From Paracoccaceae bacterium (GTDB lineage: Bacteria; Pseudomonadota; Alphaproteobacteria; Rhodobacterales; Rhodobacteraceae), in the NCBI GenBank assembly GCA_012103375.1, contig WLWX01000001.1, positions 1,726,501-1,790,500 of the forward strand: 64,000 nucleotides of DNA, in the 5' to 3' direction. Under the pieces are notes generated by a model. The model was not told the origin of the DNA. It made no database searches and was given only the letters and a program-made list of their open reading frames with translations. A program made the position numbers and the translations under genes. Position 1 is the first letter of the stretch, and the number at the start of each line of letters is the position of its first letter. Below, in pieces: positions 8,234 through 17,251 of the stretch.

Positions 8234-8275
8234 CAGGGCGCGCGCCCTGCGCCTGCGGCGCGCACCGGGCGCAGG
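8234..8275 (-). repeat. GC-rich dispersed repeat, copy A
   Basis: A roughly 40-bp GC-rich segment that, read on the minus strand (CTGCGCCCGGTGCGCGCC, then GCAGGGCGCGCGCC), matches a plus-strand segment at 17010-17048 with one extra base. Part of it, GCAGGGCGCGCGCCCTGC, is a self-complementary palindrome. It lies in the 149-bp spacer between the convergent SnoaL-like and MATE genes and could act as a bidirectional terminator. Confidence 0.6.
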
Positions 8276-8312
8276 CCATTATCGCAGCGATTCAGATATT
8301 CAGGATGGTGCC

Positions 8313-9664
8313 TTAAGCCACCGCAATCCGAACCGCGCGCAACCAGAACCGCGCCATCATCAGTACTGCGGCCAGCGCCAGACCCACGGTCAGGCCCAGC
8401 CAGATACCGACCCCGCCAAGCCCCAGTGGGAACCCCAGCGCATAGCTGACCGGCAGCCCCACCACCCAATAGCTGATGATCGCGATGATCATCGGCGCGC
8501 GGGTGTCCTGCACGCCGCGCAGCAGGCCCAGCGCCATGACCTGCGCGGCATCCACCAGTTGGAACACCGCTGCCGCTGCCAACAGCGAAATACCAATCGC
8601 CACCACCGCATCGCGCGCCGGATCGGCGGGGTCGATAAACAGGCTCAGCAGGGGTTCGGGGATCAGCGTCGTCACCGTCATCGCCGCAACGACAGCAGAC
8701 ATGGATATCGCCACGATCCCGGTCATGCGCAAACCGGCCTCGTCCCGCCGCCCAAGCGCGCGCCCGGCGCGCACCGTTGCTGCCTGCGACAGCCCGATAT
8801 GCACCATGAAAATCGTCGCCACGATCTGCAGCGCGATGCCATGCGCCGCCAGCGCATTGGTGCCCAGCCACCCCATCATCACCGACGCGGCCGAGAACAG
8901 CCCGCCTCGGCCAGTGAGGTCAGCCCGATGGGCCAGCCCAGGCGAAACACCTCGCCAAAGCCGCGCCAGTCGGGCTTCCAGAACCGGATCAGAAGCTGAT
9001 GATCGGGCCGTGTACGGGCCGAGATCACCAGCAGTGCGCCAAATGTCACGAACTGCACCGTGACCGAGGCGATGGCCGCCCCGCGAATGCCCAGTTCGGG
9101 CGCGCCCCAATTGCCGAAGATCAGCGCGTAGTTCAGTAATATGTTCATCACCAGCGTTGCCAGCGTGACCCACATGACGATACCCGCCCGGTCCAGCGCC
9201 GACAGATAGCTGCGGAACGCCACAACGGGCAACTGTGCCAGCATGCCCCAGCCGGCGATGCGCAGGTAACGCTGCGCCTGGGCCGAGACGTCCGGGTCCT
9301 GGCCCATCGCCTCCAGTATCGGGCGCGCCATCAGCATGATCGGAATGACGGCAGCCGCGAACAGCGCCGACAGCCACAGCGCCATCCGCGTTGCCCGCCG
9401 CGCGGCCTGCCCGTCGCCGACACTGTCGGCAGCAGCGACCATCGGCATCACCGCCCAGCCAAAGCCGGACCCGAAAATATAAAGGACAAAGAACATCGTA
9501 CTGGCCAGCACCATCGCGGCCAGCGCCTCGATATTGTACCAGCCCAGCATGATGGTGTCGGTCATGTGAATGCCGAACTGCGCCACCTGCCCCCCGACAA
9601 GGGGCAGCCCAAGGGCAAGCGTGGCCCGGAAATGAGCCCGCCAGGAGTGTGTGACCTGCGACAT
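8313..9664 (-). pseudogene. MATE-family efflux transporter with a one-base frameshift
   Basis: A multidrug and toxin extrusion transporter of about 450 residues with 12 hydrophobic segments. The N-terminal part (MSQVTHSWRAHFRATLALGLPLVGGQ, start 9664) reads to LTSLAEAG near 8901, where the frame breaks. The C-terminal half continues in another frame as LFSAASVMMGWLGTNALAAHG to the stop at 8313. Adding one C to the CCC run at 8901-8903 (plus strand) restores a continuous protein. So this is either a real single-base deletion in a homopolymer or a sequencing error. Both halves are otherwise clean. MATE proteins export cationic compounds using H+ or Na+ gradients. Confidence 0.85.
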
Positions 9665-9712
9665 TCCGCCCCACTACGCCCGGAATTAAAGATCCGCAAG
9701 TGGGCTTGTGGT

Positions 9713-10657
9713 TCAGTGGGTCGCGGCGCGGAATTTCTGCATCAGATAGGGGCCGGACTGCACCGGCGCGGCACCGCCCGCTCCATCAAGCGGCGCGATC
9801 CAGGCGTCCCAGTTTGGCTGATGAAAGAAGGCCAGGCTTTGGCGCGCAGGCTGGTCTGGCACATGCACCACCCGGTGCAGGGTCGAAACCCATCGCCCAT
9901 TGGTCCAATGGGCCATCAGGTCGCCGATGTTGATGACGAACCGCCCCTCGGGGACGGGAACAGGGACCCATGCGCCCGACGGCGCAAAAATCTCCAGGCC
10001 CCGACTGCCGGGTTGCGGGGCCAGGATCGTCAGGCTGCCGTAATCCGTATGCGCCCCGGCGCGCTGTTGACCGTCTTCAGCGCTTGGACCCGTGGCCGGA
10101 TAGTTCAGCGCCCGCATGGCACTGATCGGCGCGTCGATCAGCGGCGCGAAATGATCTTCGGGCAGGTCCAGCGCCGCTGCGAAGGCGACCATGATGCGCG
10201 CGGCAAGATCCTCCATCGCCGCGTAATACGCCTGCCAGGCGGTGCGGAATCCGGGCAGGTCCGGCCAGGGCGTTGACGCAAAGCAGAAGGCCAGCGCGTC
10301 TGGGTCGTCCAGCCCGGCAGGAACCGCCAACGGCCCGCCATTGAAGCTTTCCTTCAGGTCGGGCGGCGTGTCGTCGCCACGCGACTTTGCCAGCGCCTCG
10401 GCCCCCGGACCCAGGTACCCATAGGGCGCACCGGGTTCCGGCGTCAGGGCCTGTTTCGCTGCGGCAGGCTGGGCAAAGAAGGCCGTGGCCTGATCCCGGA
10501 CGCCCCGGATCACCGCCTCGGGAACGCCATGCCCGGCCAGAATCAGAAACCCGGTCGTTCGGCATATCCGATCCAGCTGTTTTGCAGCCGCCCGTCGCTG
10601 GGCACCGCGCGCGCGTTCGAACGCGGCCAGATCAAAACTTTCAAACGCATCCGTCAT
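9713..10657 (-). CDS. Isopenicillin-N-synthase-like 2-oxoglutarate/Fe(II) oxygenase
   Basis: A 314-residue protein of the plant/fungal-type 2OG-Fe(II) dioxygenase family. The N-terminal DIOX_N part contains CRTTGFLILAGHGVPEAVI. The C-terminal jelly roll carries the iron ligands HTD (in AGAHTDYGSLTIL) and H (in WVSTLHRVVHV), and the co-substrate-binding region RQSLAFFHQPN. It probably oxidises a small organic substrate in the cytoplasm; the substrate cannot be inferred. It is transcribed divergently from parE, with 156 bp between the start codons. The MATE gene lies downstream on the same strand, but I see no functional tie. Confidence 0.82.
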   Translation of the reverse strand: MTDAFESFDLAAFERARGAQRRAAAKQLDRICRTTGFLILAGHGVPEAVIRGVRDQATAFFAQPAAAKQALTPEPGAPYGYLGPGAEALAKSRGDDTPPDLKESFNGGPLAVPAGLDDPDALAFCFASTPWPDLPGFRTAWQAYYAAMEDLAARIMVAFAAALDLPEDHFAPLIDAPISAMRALNYPATGPSAEDGQQRAGAHTDYGSLTILAPQPGSRGLEIFAPSGAWVPVPVPEGRFVINIGDLMAHWTNGRWVSTLHRVVHVPDQPARQSLAFFHQPNWDAWIAPLDGAGGAAPVQSGPYLMQKFRAATH

Positions 10658-10813
10658 GGCAATACCCTTGATGTCCTGCCTCCCACTCTACAGGCCCCCG
10701 CCGCGCCGTCGATCCAATTGGACGGGCGATCAGAATGCGCCGATCCAACCATTGCGGCACAGGGGCGAAACCTGCGATACTGCCTAAAACAACGGATAAG
10801 GCCCCGAGCAGCC

Positions 10814-12775
10814 ATGCCAAGCAACGACCTTCTGACCGGCGCGTCCGATCAGACCTATGACGCCACCTCGATCGAAGTCCTGGAAGGGCTGGAACCGGTA
10901 CGCAAGCGCCCCGGCATGTATATCGGCGGCACCGATGAACGCGCCTTGCACCACCTTGTGGCCGAGGTTCTGGACAACGCCATGGACGAGGCGGTGGCAG
11001 GCCACGCCAACCGGATCGAGGTGGAACTCCACGCCGACGGCTCCTGCACGGTGCGCGACAACGGGCGCGGCATCCCGATCGACCCGCACCCCAAGTTCCC
11101 CGACAAATCCGCGCTGGAGGTGATCCTGTGCACGCTCCACGCAGGCGGCAAATTCTCGGGCGACGCCTATGAAACCTCCGGCGGTCTGCACGGCGTCGGC
11201 GTCTCGGTCGTCAATGCGCTGTCCGACACATTGCGCGTGGAAGTAGCACGCGACCGCACCCTTTGGGCGCAGGAGTTTGCGCGCGGCATCCCGCAAGGCC
11301 CGGTCGACAAGGTCGGCCCCGCCCCGAACCGGCGCGGCACCACCGTGACCTTCCACCCGGATGCCGAGATCTTCGGTTCGCTGACCCTCAAACCCGCCCG
11401 CCTGTTCAAAATGGCACGCTCCAAGGCGTACCTGTTCTCCGGCGTCGAAATCCGCTGGAAATCGGAAATCGACGATGGCGACACCCCGGTCGAGGCATCC
11501 TTCCGCTTCCCCGGCGGCCTGTCCGACTATCTGACCGAAACACTGGGCGCGGCGGCGACCTATGCCGACCAGCCTTTCGCCGGAAAGGTCGAGTTCCGCG
11601 AGAAATTCGACGCCCCCGGTTTCGTCGAATGGGCGGTGAACTGGACGCCCGCGCGCGACGGTTTCGTCCAATCTTATTGCAACACGGTCCCAACCCCCGA
11701 AGGCGGCACGCATGAGGCCGGGTTCTGGGCCGCGATCCTGAAAGGCATCCGCGCCTACGGCGAACTGGCCGGGAACCGCAAGGCGGCCAGCATCTCGCGC
11801 GAGGATATGACCTCAGGCGGCTGTGCGCTGGTGTCGTGCTTCATCCGCGAACCCGAATTCGTCGGCCAGACCAAAGACCGCCTCGCCACGGTCGAAGCAC
11901 AGCGCATGGTCGAAGGCGCGGTGCGCGACCATTTCGACAACTGGCTGGCGGCGGATACGAAATCGGCGGGCGCGATCCTCGACTTCCTAGTGCTGCGCGC
12001 CGAAGAACGCCTGCGGCGGCGCGCCGAAAAGGAAACCGCCCGCAAATCCGCCACCAAGAAACTGCGCCTGCCCGGCAAGCTGGTCGATTGTTCAGCCACC
12101 AACCGTGAAGGCACCGAGTTGTTCATCGTCGAAGGCGACAGCGCCGGGGGCAGCGCCAAGATGGCGCGCAACCGCAAGACGCAGGCCCTGCTGCCGCTGC
12201 GCGGAAAGATCCTGAACGTGCTGGGTGCGGCGTCGTCCAAGATGGGCGCGAACGCCGAGATCAACGACCTCTGCCAAGCGCTGGGCGTTGGCCTTGGCAC
12301 AAGGTTCCGGGTGGATGACCTGCGCTATGACAAGGTGATCATCATGACGGACGCCGACGTCGACGGCGCCCATATCGCGGCGCTTCTGATGACGTTCTTC
12401 TTCACCCAGATGCGCCCGATGATCGACACCGGGCACCTCTACCTCGCCTGCCCGCCACTATTCCGCCTGACCCAAGGCGCGCGCCGCGTCTATTGCCTGG
12501 ATGAGGGCGAGCGTGATCAGATGCTGGAGGCGGGCCTGGGCGGCAAAGGCAAGATCGACGTCAGCCGCTTCAAGGGCCTGGGGGAAATGGACGCCAAGGA
12601 TTTGAAAGAGACCACGATGGACCCCGACAGCCGGAAACTGATCCGGGTGACAATTGACGAGGATGAACCGGGCGAGACCGGCGATCTGGTCGAGCGTCTG
12701 ATGGGGAAAAAGCCGGAGATGCGATTCCAGTATATTCAGGAAAACGCGCGGTTTGTGGAGGAGTTGGATGTTTAG
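10814..12775 (+). CDS. parE: DNA topoisomerase IV subunit B
   Basis: A 653-residue type IIA topoisomerase ATPase subunit that decatenates replicated chromosomes together with ParC. Visible elements in order: GHKL ATPase motifs EVLDNAMDEA, DNGRGIPID and GGLHGVGVSVVNALS; the transducer domain; the Toprim motifs EGDSAGGSAKMAR and MTDADVDGAHI; and a C-terminal FKGLGEMD block. The length fits alphaproteobacterial ParE (GyrB is usually longer). I chose ATG 10814 (MPSNDLLTG) over an upstream in-frame start that would run through the divergent oxygenase gene. Confidence 0.95.
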   Translation: MPSNDLLTGASDQTYDATSIEVLEGLEPVRKRPGMYIGGTDERALHHLVAEVLDNAMDEAVAGHANRIEVELHADGSCTVRDNGRGIPIDPHPKFPDKSALEVILCTLHAGGKFSGDAYETSGGLHGVGVSVVNALSDTLRVEVARDRTLWAQEFARGIPQGPVDKVGPAPNRRGTTVTFHPDAEIFGSLTLKPARLFKMARSKAYLFSGVEIRWKSEIDDGDTPVEASFRFPGGLSDYLTETLGAAATYADQPFAGKVEFREKFDAPGFVEWAVNWTPARDGFVQSYCNTVPTPEGGTHEAGFWAAILKGIRAYGELAGNRKAASISREDMTSGGCALVSCFIREPEFVGQTKDRLATVEAQRMVEGAVRDHFDNWLAADTKSAGAILDFLVLRAEERLRRRAEKETARKSATKKLRLPGKLVDCSATNREGTELFIVEGDSAGGSAKMARNRKTQALLPLRGKILNVLGAASSKMGANAEINDLCQALGVGLGTRFRVDDLRYDKVIIMTDADVDGAHIAALLMTFFFTQMRPMIDTGHLYLACPPLFRLTQGARRVYCLDEGERDQMLEAGLGGKGKIDVSRFKGLGEMDAKDLKETTMDPDSRKLIRVTIDEDEPGETGDLVERLMGKKPEMRFQYIQENARFVEELDV

Positions 12776-13078
12776 TGGGTGGCCGCCCCTTGAACACCAC
12801 ATCTAGCGCACCTAGATTAAAATTAGCCCGATACATCGGGGCAGTCTGGAGGGTCCTTTGACCAAACTTTTGAATGTCCCTTGCTCGAAGATACGGAACG
12901 ACAATTCTGTATGAGCGCCCAAGAGGGCTGAAATGGGTAACGGATGAATGGTTGCCAACTTCTTGCCGGAGGTTGGTTCGCACATAGGTCAGAAACGCGC
13001 GGGAACTCAGTAGTGCAAACTCATGAGCGACCCCGACCGTGGAAATGGACTTCGCCCTCCCGCGAATAAATCTTGAGG

Positions 13079-13167
13079 CGTCTCGTCTGGGCGCTCGTGA
13101 ATTGCATACCTTGGACTCCGGCGGTGCCGGGCAACTCCAAGCCAGTTCACTTGAGAGAGACGAGACG
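13079..13167. other. Nested 89-bp hairpin, candidate structured RNA
   Basis: Five sets of complementary arms nest inside one another: CGTCTCGTCT (13079-13088) with AGACGAGACG (13158-13167); CTC (13094-13096) with GAG (13153-13155); GTGAA (13097-13101) with TTCAC (13146-13150); CTTGGA (13110-13115) with TCCAAG (13136-13141); CCGGC (13118-13122) with GCCGG (13126-13130), closing on a GGT loop. That is about 29 base pairs in 89 bases with small internal loops. No promoter was identified and the strand is undecided. Confidence 0.5.
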
Positions 13168-13231
13168 TCGCGCCCACACTTATTTCCGATAACTTTGACC
13201 CTCACTACCCAGTCCCCGGCCCCCGAGGGCC

Positions 13232-13296
13232 GGATCGCGCCCGCCCGACCCCACGGGGCGGGAGCGATGCTCCCACCCCTCGGCCGGGCGCGATCC
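13232..13296. repeat. GC-rich palindromic element
   Basis: Arms GGATCGCGCCCG (13232-13243) and CGGGCGCGATCC (13285-13296) are a perfect 12-bp inverted repeat. Inside, GGGGCGGGAGC and GCTCCCACCCC pair around a GAT loop with one mismatch. A further stem CCGGCCC/GGGCCGG lies just upstream (about 13216-13233). It resembles REP-like palindromic elements scattered in GC-rich genomes; a transcription-termination role is possible. Confidence 0.6.
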
Positions 13297-13343
13297 TTGG
13301 TGATTTGAGGAACGGGTGCGGCAAGCAGGAATTGAAACATGGC

Positions 13344-13434
13344 GCTTGCCTCCGTAGGGTTCGGCAGGTTTGCACTTGCCGCCGCAGGGCTCCGCCCGTT
13401 CGCGGCTTACGCCTTGGGCTCCGCCCGTTCGCGG
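13344..13434 (+). repeat. Degenerate tandem repeat of about 30 bp, three units
   Basis: Three successive units begin CTTGCCTCCG, CTTGCCGCCG and CTTACGCCTT; the last two share the string GGGCTCCGCCCGTTCGCGG exactly (about 13387-13405 and 13415-13433). The first unit is more diverged (TAGGGTTCGGCAGG). It is non-coding and lies before the palindrome at 13437-13459. Confidence 0.55.
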
Positions 13435-13436
13435 CG

Positions 13437-13459
13437 GAAACTGTCCACTGGACAGTTTC
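13437..13459. terminator. 11-bp perfect palindrome, possible terminator of the minus-strand cytochrome gene
   Basis: GAAACTGTCCA (13437-13447) and TGGACAGTTTC (13449-13459) are perfectly complementary around one base. It lies 12 bp beyond the cytochrome c stop codon (minus strand). A factor-independent terminator or a protein-binding palindrome are both possible; no clear U-tract follows on the minus strand. Confidence 0.45.
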
Positions 13460-13470
13460 TTTTTCGCCGC

Positions 13471-13878
13471 TCACTCCTGCACGCTCTCCAGCCAGGCGAT
13501 CAGGTCTGCGATGTCGCGCGCCAGCAGGATCGGCTGGCCGGTTTCGCTTTCCACCATCACGGCGTCCCCTTCGAACAATTGCCCGAACAGCGGCATCGGG
13601 CCGCCGTGCGACGGGATCGGGTCGCGCCCGTCGATGCGGAACGCCACGCGGGCGGTTGGAAAGACGCCATCATTGCCGCTTTTGAGCACGGTCAGATCGG
13701 GCGGTTCAACCTTCAACACGTCAGCCATCGGTCCGCCGCCTTTCGCCTCGTCACCGTGGCAGGTCGCACAGAACGTGAAGTACAGCCCATGACCAGCGTC
13801 GAGGTTGTCGCCAGCCTCTTGCGCGGCAACGGGGCCACCAAGAAGGCCTGTCAGAATTGCGATCTGGACCAGTTTCAT
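13471..13878 (-). CDS. Small periplasmic c-type cytochrome
   Basis: A 135-residue protein with an N-terminal signal peptide (MKLVQIAILTGLLGGPVAAQ) and one heme-binding CxxCH (CATCHGDEAKGGGP) about 35-45 residues from the start. The fold is that of a class I cytochrome c that carries electrons in the periplasm. The start at 13878 is chosen because the signal peptide begins there; an upstream in-frame start at 14001 would put a basic stretch in front of it. The partner is unknown: no oxidase or dehydrogenase gene adjoins it. Confidence 0.82.
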   Translation of the reverse strand: MKLVQIAILTGLLGGPVAAQEAGDNLDAGHGLYFTFCATCHGDEAKGGGPMADVLKVEPPDLTVLKSGNDGVFPTARVAFRIDGRDPIPSHGGPMPLFGQLFEGDAVMVESETGQPILLARDIADLIAWLESVQE

Positions 13879-14101
13879 CTGTACCTCACTCGGTTGCCCG
13901 GGCACAGATTGATCACAGGGAAACGGGTGGGCGTTGATCCAGGTCAAACGCCTGCGCCGGGATCGCCCGCGCAGACGCGCCCGAAGTCGTATGTCCGTCA
14001 TATGCGGATCATATGGGGGTTACATCGTGGATTCCGCCGGATTTCGAACCGGCCGATCCCTGCCAAAACACCGGCGATTCCCGCCCATGTCTTGGCCGCG
14101 G

Positions 14102-14527
14102 TCAGTTGACCACAACCACCTTCATGTTCTTCAGGCCGACCTTCTGGGTCATCTTGAACAGCTTCTCAGCATTGTTGGGATGCAGGCGCACGCAGCCCGC
14201 ACTTGCCGGGCGGCCAAGGCCCTTGATGTGGGGCGTTCCATGTACCGCGAAATTGCCGGAATAGAAGATCGACCACGGCATCGGCGCGCCGTTGTAGCGG
14301 CTGGATTTATGGTTTGGCGACAACCACTTGGCCTTCCATGCGCCGCGCGGCGTCACCTTGCCGGCACGTGCTGTGGATACCGGCCATTTGTGGCGCAGCT
14401 TGCCGCCGACATAGACTTTCATCTGCTGGTCGGAAATATCGACCTGCGCAACGATGGTTTGGGCCGAAGCAGCGGCGGGCATGCTAAGCAATAGGGCAAT
14501 GCAAAGAGCTTTGATTTTTTTGGACAC
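14102..14527 (-). CDS. L,D-transpeptidase (YkuD domain)
   Basis: A 141-residue exported protein: GTG start at 14527 (VSKKIKALCIALLLSMPAAASA is a clear signal peptide, with GGAG about 9 nt upstream), then a YkuD catalytic domain. The active-site signature is present: HGTPHIKGLG followed by ASAGCVRLHPNNA, with the catalytic Cys in SAGCVR. Such enzymes form 3-3 cross-links in peptidoglycan or attach proteins to it. It is a minimal form with no separate peptidoglycan-binding domain. Longer in-frame starts upstream lack a signal peptide at the N-terminus. Confidence 0.86.
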   Translation of the reverse strand: MSKKIKALCIALLLSMPAAASAQTIVAQVDISDQQMKVYVGGKLRHKWPVSTARAGKVTPRGAWKAKWLSPNHKSSRYNGAPMPWSIFYSGNFAVHGTPHIKGLGRPASAGCVRLHPNNAEKLFKMTQKVGLKNMKVVVVN

Positions 14528-14922
14528 GGGGGGGATTCTCCAAACTGGCAGCGTCGGCAGATTTTTGCGTACCGTTGCGTCAATCGTCAAAGCAATTCGT
14601 ACTTTGGCCCCGGTAACATCGCCGTGAGTCACATCCCTGCAACGCCCGTTTTCAACGGGATTCGCGCAAGATTTCCCACCTTCCAGAGGATCAAAACATG
14701 CGCGCCTGCAGCGACCCGGGCGGGGCGCGTGTCGAACTGAGCGGCGGATGAACAACGCTGTGCGCGGCGGTGAAATCACGCTTGCGGCACCTGCTCATGT
14801 GCGATTTCGGTTATCTGAGTTTCTGTTCGAATGGTGCGCGCCATGTCAAGGACGGGCCAGGTTGTGCGGACGTTTGTGCGGATTACAGGCATATTAGAAA
14901 TCGCTGTGCACGAAAGATACTC
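14528..14922. other. 395-bp spacer between the L,D-transpeptidase and lolD
   Basis: It should hold the promoter of the minus-strand L,D-transpeptidase gene near its left end. I see no convincing coding frame, tRNA or strong hairpin here. Confidence 0.5.
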
Positions 14923-15603
14923 TCAACCGTCGCTCAGCACGCCGTTTTCCATTTTCACCACCCGGTCCATCCGATCTGCCAGCGCCAGGTTATGCGTTGC
15001 GATCAAGGCCGAAAGGCCGGTGTCGCGTACAAGGTCCATCAGGGTTGCGAACACCGTGTCCGAGGTTTCGGGGTCCAGGTTGCCCGTCGGCTCGTCCGCC
15101 AGCAGAACCCGTGGCGCGTTTGCCAGCGCGCGACAGAAGGCGACGCGCTGCTGCTCTCCTCCGCTTAGGGCAGCGGGGCGGTGGCGGACGCGGTCTGCGA
15201 CGCCGACCCGGGCCAGCAATTCCTGCGCGCGCGCTTCGGCATCGGATTGGGCGATGCCGTTGGCCAACTGCGGCAAAACCACGTTTTCCAGTGCCGAGAA
15301 TTCGGGCAGCAGGTGGTGAAACTGATAGACGAAGCCAGCTTCCCGCCGCCGTGCGATTGTGCGGCGTTTGTCGCTCATCACGGTCATGTCGGTACCGCCA
15401 AGAATAACGCGACCGGCATCCGCCGTGTCCAGCAGCCCGGCGATGTGCAGCAGGGTCGACTTGCCAGCGCCCGACGGCGCGACAAGGGCCACAACCTCGC
15501 ACGCGGCCAGCGTCAACGACGCACCGCGCAGCACCGAAACCTCGTTCGGCTGGCCCCGGTTATAGGCCTTTTCGATCCCCTCAAGGGTCAGCGCGTCACT
15601 CAT
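14923..15603 (-). CDS. lolD: Lipoprotein-releasing ABC transporter ATPase LolD
   Basis: An ABC ATPase of about 226 residues of the LolD/MacB-type family. Walker A is APSGAGKST, the signature is [15 protein letters not shown], Walker B is [12 protein letters not shown], and the switch His is in ATHN. With LolC it releases outer-membrane lipoproteins from the inner membrane to the LolA chaperone. The start ATG at 15603 overlaps the lolC stop by eight bases (ATGAGTGA), so lolC and lolD are translationally coupled. The alanine-containing Walker A (APSGAGKST in place of the usual GPSGSGKST) is a mild variant. Confidence 0.9.
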   Translation of the reverse strand: MSDALTLEGIEKAYNRGQPNEVSVLRGASLTLAACEVVALVAPSGAGKSTLLHIAGLLDTADAGRVILGGTDMTVMSDKRRTIARRREAGFVYQFHHLLPEFSALENVVLPQLANGIAQSDAEARAQELLARVGVADRVRHRPAALSGGEQQRVAFCRALANAPRVLLADEPTGNLDPETSDTVFATLMDLVRDTGLSALIATHNLALADRMDRVVKMENGVLSDG

Positions 15604-16933
15604 ACCGCAGCGCCTCAACCGGGTTCATCCGCGCGGCGCGGCGCGCCGGGAAGATGGTGACGATGAAAGACAGGCCCAATGACAGGGCGACGGCTGACAG
15701 CACGTCGCCCGGCTGCAGTTTGGCGGGCAGGGCATAGATGCCCCGGATAGACGGATCCCAGACGCCGCCGCCCGCGACATAGTTCACGAGGGAAAACAGC
15801 GGGTCGATGTAGATCGCGAAGAGGCAGCCGAGGATGACACCGAACATCGTGCCGATCACGCCGGTGAAGGCGCCGCAGATGAAGAACACGCGCAACACCG
15901 CGCCCTCGGTCAGGCCGATGGTACGCAGAATGGCAATATCGCGCCCCTTGTTTTTCACCAGCATGATCAGGCCCGAAACGATGTTCATCGCCGCGATCAG
16001 CACCAATACCGAGAGGATCACGAACATCACGTTGTCTTCGATGTCCAGTGCGCGCAGGAACCCGCCCGAGGCATCGCGCCAGGTCCAAAGCAACGTGCCG
16101 TCACCGCCAGCCTGAAGAAGGGCCGCAGTCATGGAGCGCACGCCCTCCGGGTCGTCCACCATCACTTCGATCTCGTCCGCCAACCCGTCGCGGTCAAAAT
16201 AGGTCTGCGCCTCGGCGAAGGGCAGATAGACGCGGACTTTGTCGATGTCGAAACGGCCTGCCGTGAAAATATAGACGACCTCATAGGCGTTGATCCGCGG
16301 GGTTGTTCCGAAGGCCGTGCGCGATCCGTTCGGATTGATGATCTTGATCCGGTCACCCAGACCGACGCCCAGTTCCCGCGCCACGCCTGATCCCAGGGCG
16401 ATCCCTTCGGGAAACCGCGCGATGTCGCCTTGGGCGGTTTCCGGGTCAGCAACGCGGCGGATCGTGGCAAGGTCTTCGGGGCGGATGCCGAAAACCTGCA
16501 CACCTGCGTTGCGTTCGCGCGAATTGGCCATGACCTGACCTTTGATCAGGGGCGCTGCGCGAATGACGCCGGGGACCTCTGCGATCCGGTCGGCCAGCGC
16601 GTCAAACTCGGCGATCGGGCCGGTGCGGCTGGTCGCGTTCGGATCGGTGCTTTCGTTGTAGATCGTCACATGGGCGTTGGCGCCAAGGATGGTATCGACG
16701 AATTCGGCCCGAAAGCCCGAGCGGACGGACAATGTTGCGATCAGCGCGAAGACCGCCAGGGTGATCCCGATCAGGCTGATCCATGTCATCACGCTGACGC
16801 CGCCTTCGGCGCGCCGCGCACGCAGATAGCGCCAGGCGATCATCCATTCGAAACGGGAAAACGGGGCGGTGTTGCGGGCCAAGCGGCGATCCTTTGATAA
16901 GCGCCCGCCCGACTTAGTGGTTGTTCGCGTCAT
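15596..16933 (-). CDS. lolC: Lipoprotein-releasing system permease LolC/LolE
   Basis: A 445-residue permease with one N-terminal helix ([22 protein letters not shown]), a large periplasmic MacB-like domain, and three C-terminal helices of the FtsX type ([70 protein letters not shown]). It extracts mature lipoproteins from the inner membrane using energy from LolD. Only one permease gene is present here, as in most alphaproteobacteria, which use a LolC/E-like homodimer. A later start at [11 protein letters not shown] is possible. Confidence 0.9.
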   Translation of the reverse strand: MTRTTTKSGGRLSKDRRLARNTAPFSRFEWMIAWRYLRARRAEGGVSVMTWISLIGITLAVFALIATLSVRSGFRAEFVDTILGANAHVTIYNESTDPNATSRTGPIAEFDALADRIAEVPGVIRAAPLIKGQVMANSRERNAGVQVFGIRPEDLATIRRVADPETAQGDIARFPEGIALGSGVARELGVGLGDRIKIINPNGSRTAFGTTPRINAYEVVYIFTAGRFDIDKVRVYLPFAEAQTYFDRDGLADEIEVMVDDPEGVRSMTAALLQAGGDGTLLWTWRDASGGFLRALDIEDNVMFVILSVLVLIAAMNIVSGLIMLVKNKGRDIAILRTIGLTEGAVLRVFFICGAFTGVIGTMFGVILGCLFAIYIDPLFSLVNYVAGGGVWDPSIRGIYALPAKLQPGDVLSAVALSLGLSFIVTIFPARRAARMNPVEALRYE

Positions 16934-17251
16934 TGGCCAGATTCGCGATGGATCGGCCGTGCCTTAGGCTTGGCTCGCGATGGTTTGGAGCGGACATTTG
17001 CAGCTTTCCCTGCGCCCGGTGCGCGCCGCAAGGCGCAGGGCGCGCGCCGGACCGGTCCCGCCGGTCAGGCGCTGGTCTGAACATGGCGCGTCCAAGCGAG
17101 GTGACGGCCAAACCTGATGAATAAATCATGCAAACTCAATGGTGTAGCGCCAGCCCACCGGTCCGGCGCGCGCCCTGCTTGCGATGCATTAGCAAACATA
17201 GACTTCGGGCCAACTGTAACCTTGTCGACGACGCGCCCGCGTCGCGTACCA
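16934..17251. other. Spacer between lolC and proS with a GC-rich repeat
   Basis: This 318-bp gap between two minus-strand genes contains the repeat at 17010-17048 and a partial third match (GGCGCGCGCCCTGC near 17165). No coding frame of interest was found. The lolC promoter should lie here. Confidence 0.5.
17010..17048 (+). repeat. GC-rich dispersed repeat, copy B
   Basis: CTGCGCCCGGTGCGCGCC followed by GCAAGGCGCAGGGCGCGCGCC matches, on the opposite strand, the segment at 8234-8275. The central parts can fold into a GC stem. Confidence 0.6.

Larger units (their letters stand above)
12776..13470. other. 695-bp gene-free spacer rich in secondary structure
   Basis: No convincing coding frame lies between parE and the cytochrome c gene. 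The left part (12776-13078) is less GC-rich than the surroundings and has small inverted repeats (ATCTAG/CTAGAT at 12807-12823 and CCCGAT/ATCGGG shortly after). The right part contains a nested hairpin (13079-13167), a GC-rich hairpin (13232-13296), a degenerate tandem repeat (13344-13434) and a near-perfect palindrome (13437-13459). A long minus-strand frame crosses the region but has no recognisable protein features and continues into parE antisense. Confidence 0.6.

Noticed and set aside
12570-13340. A 256-codon minus-strand frame across the parE-cytochrome spacer
   Set aside because: It has no recognisable domain, is rich in Arg/Pro/Ser as random GC-rich frames are, runs antisense through parE, and covers hairpin-rich DNA.
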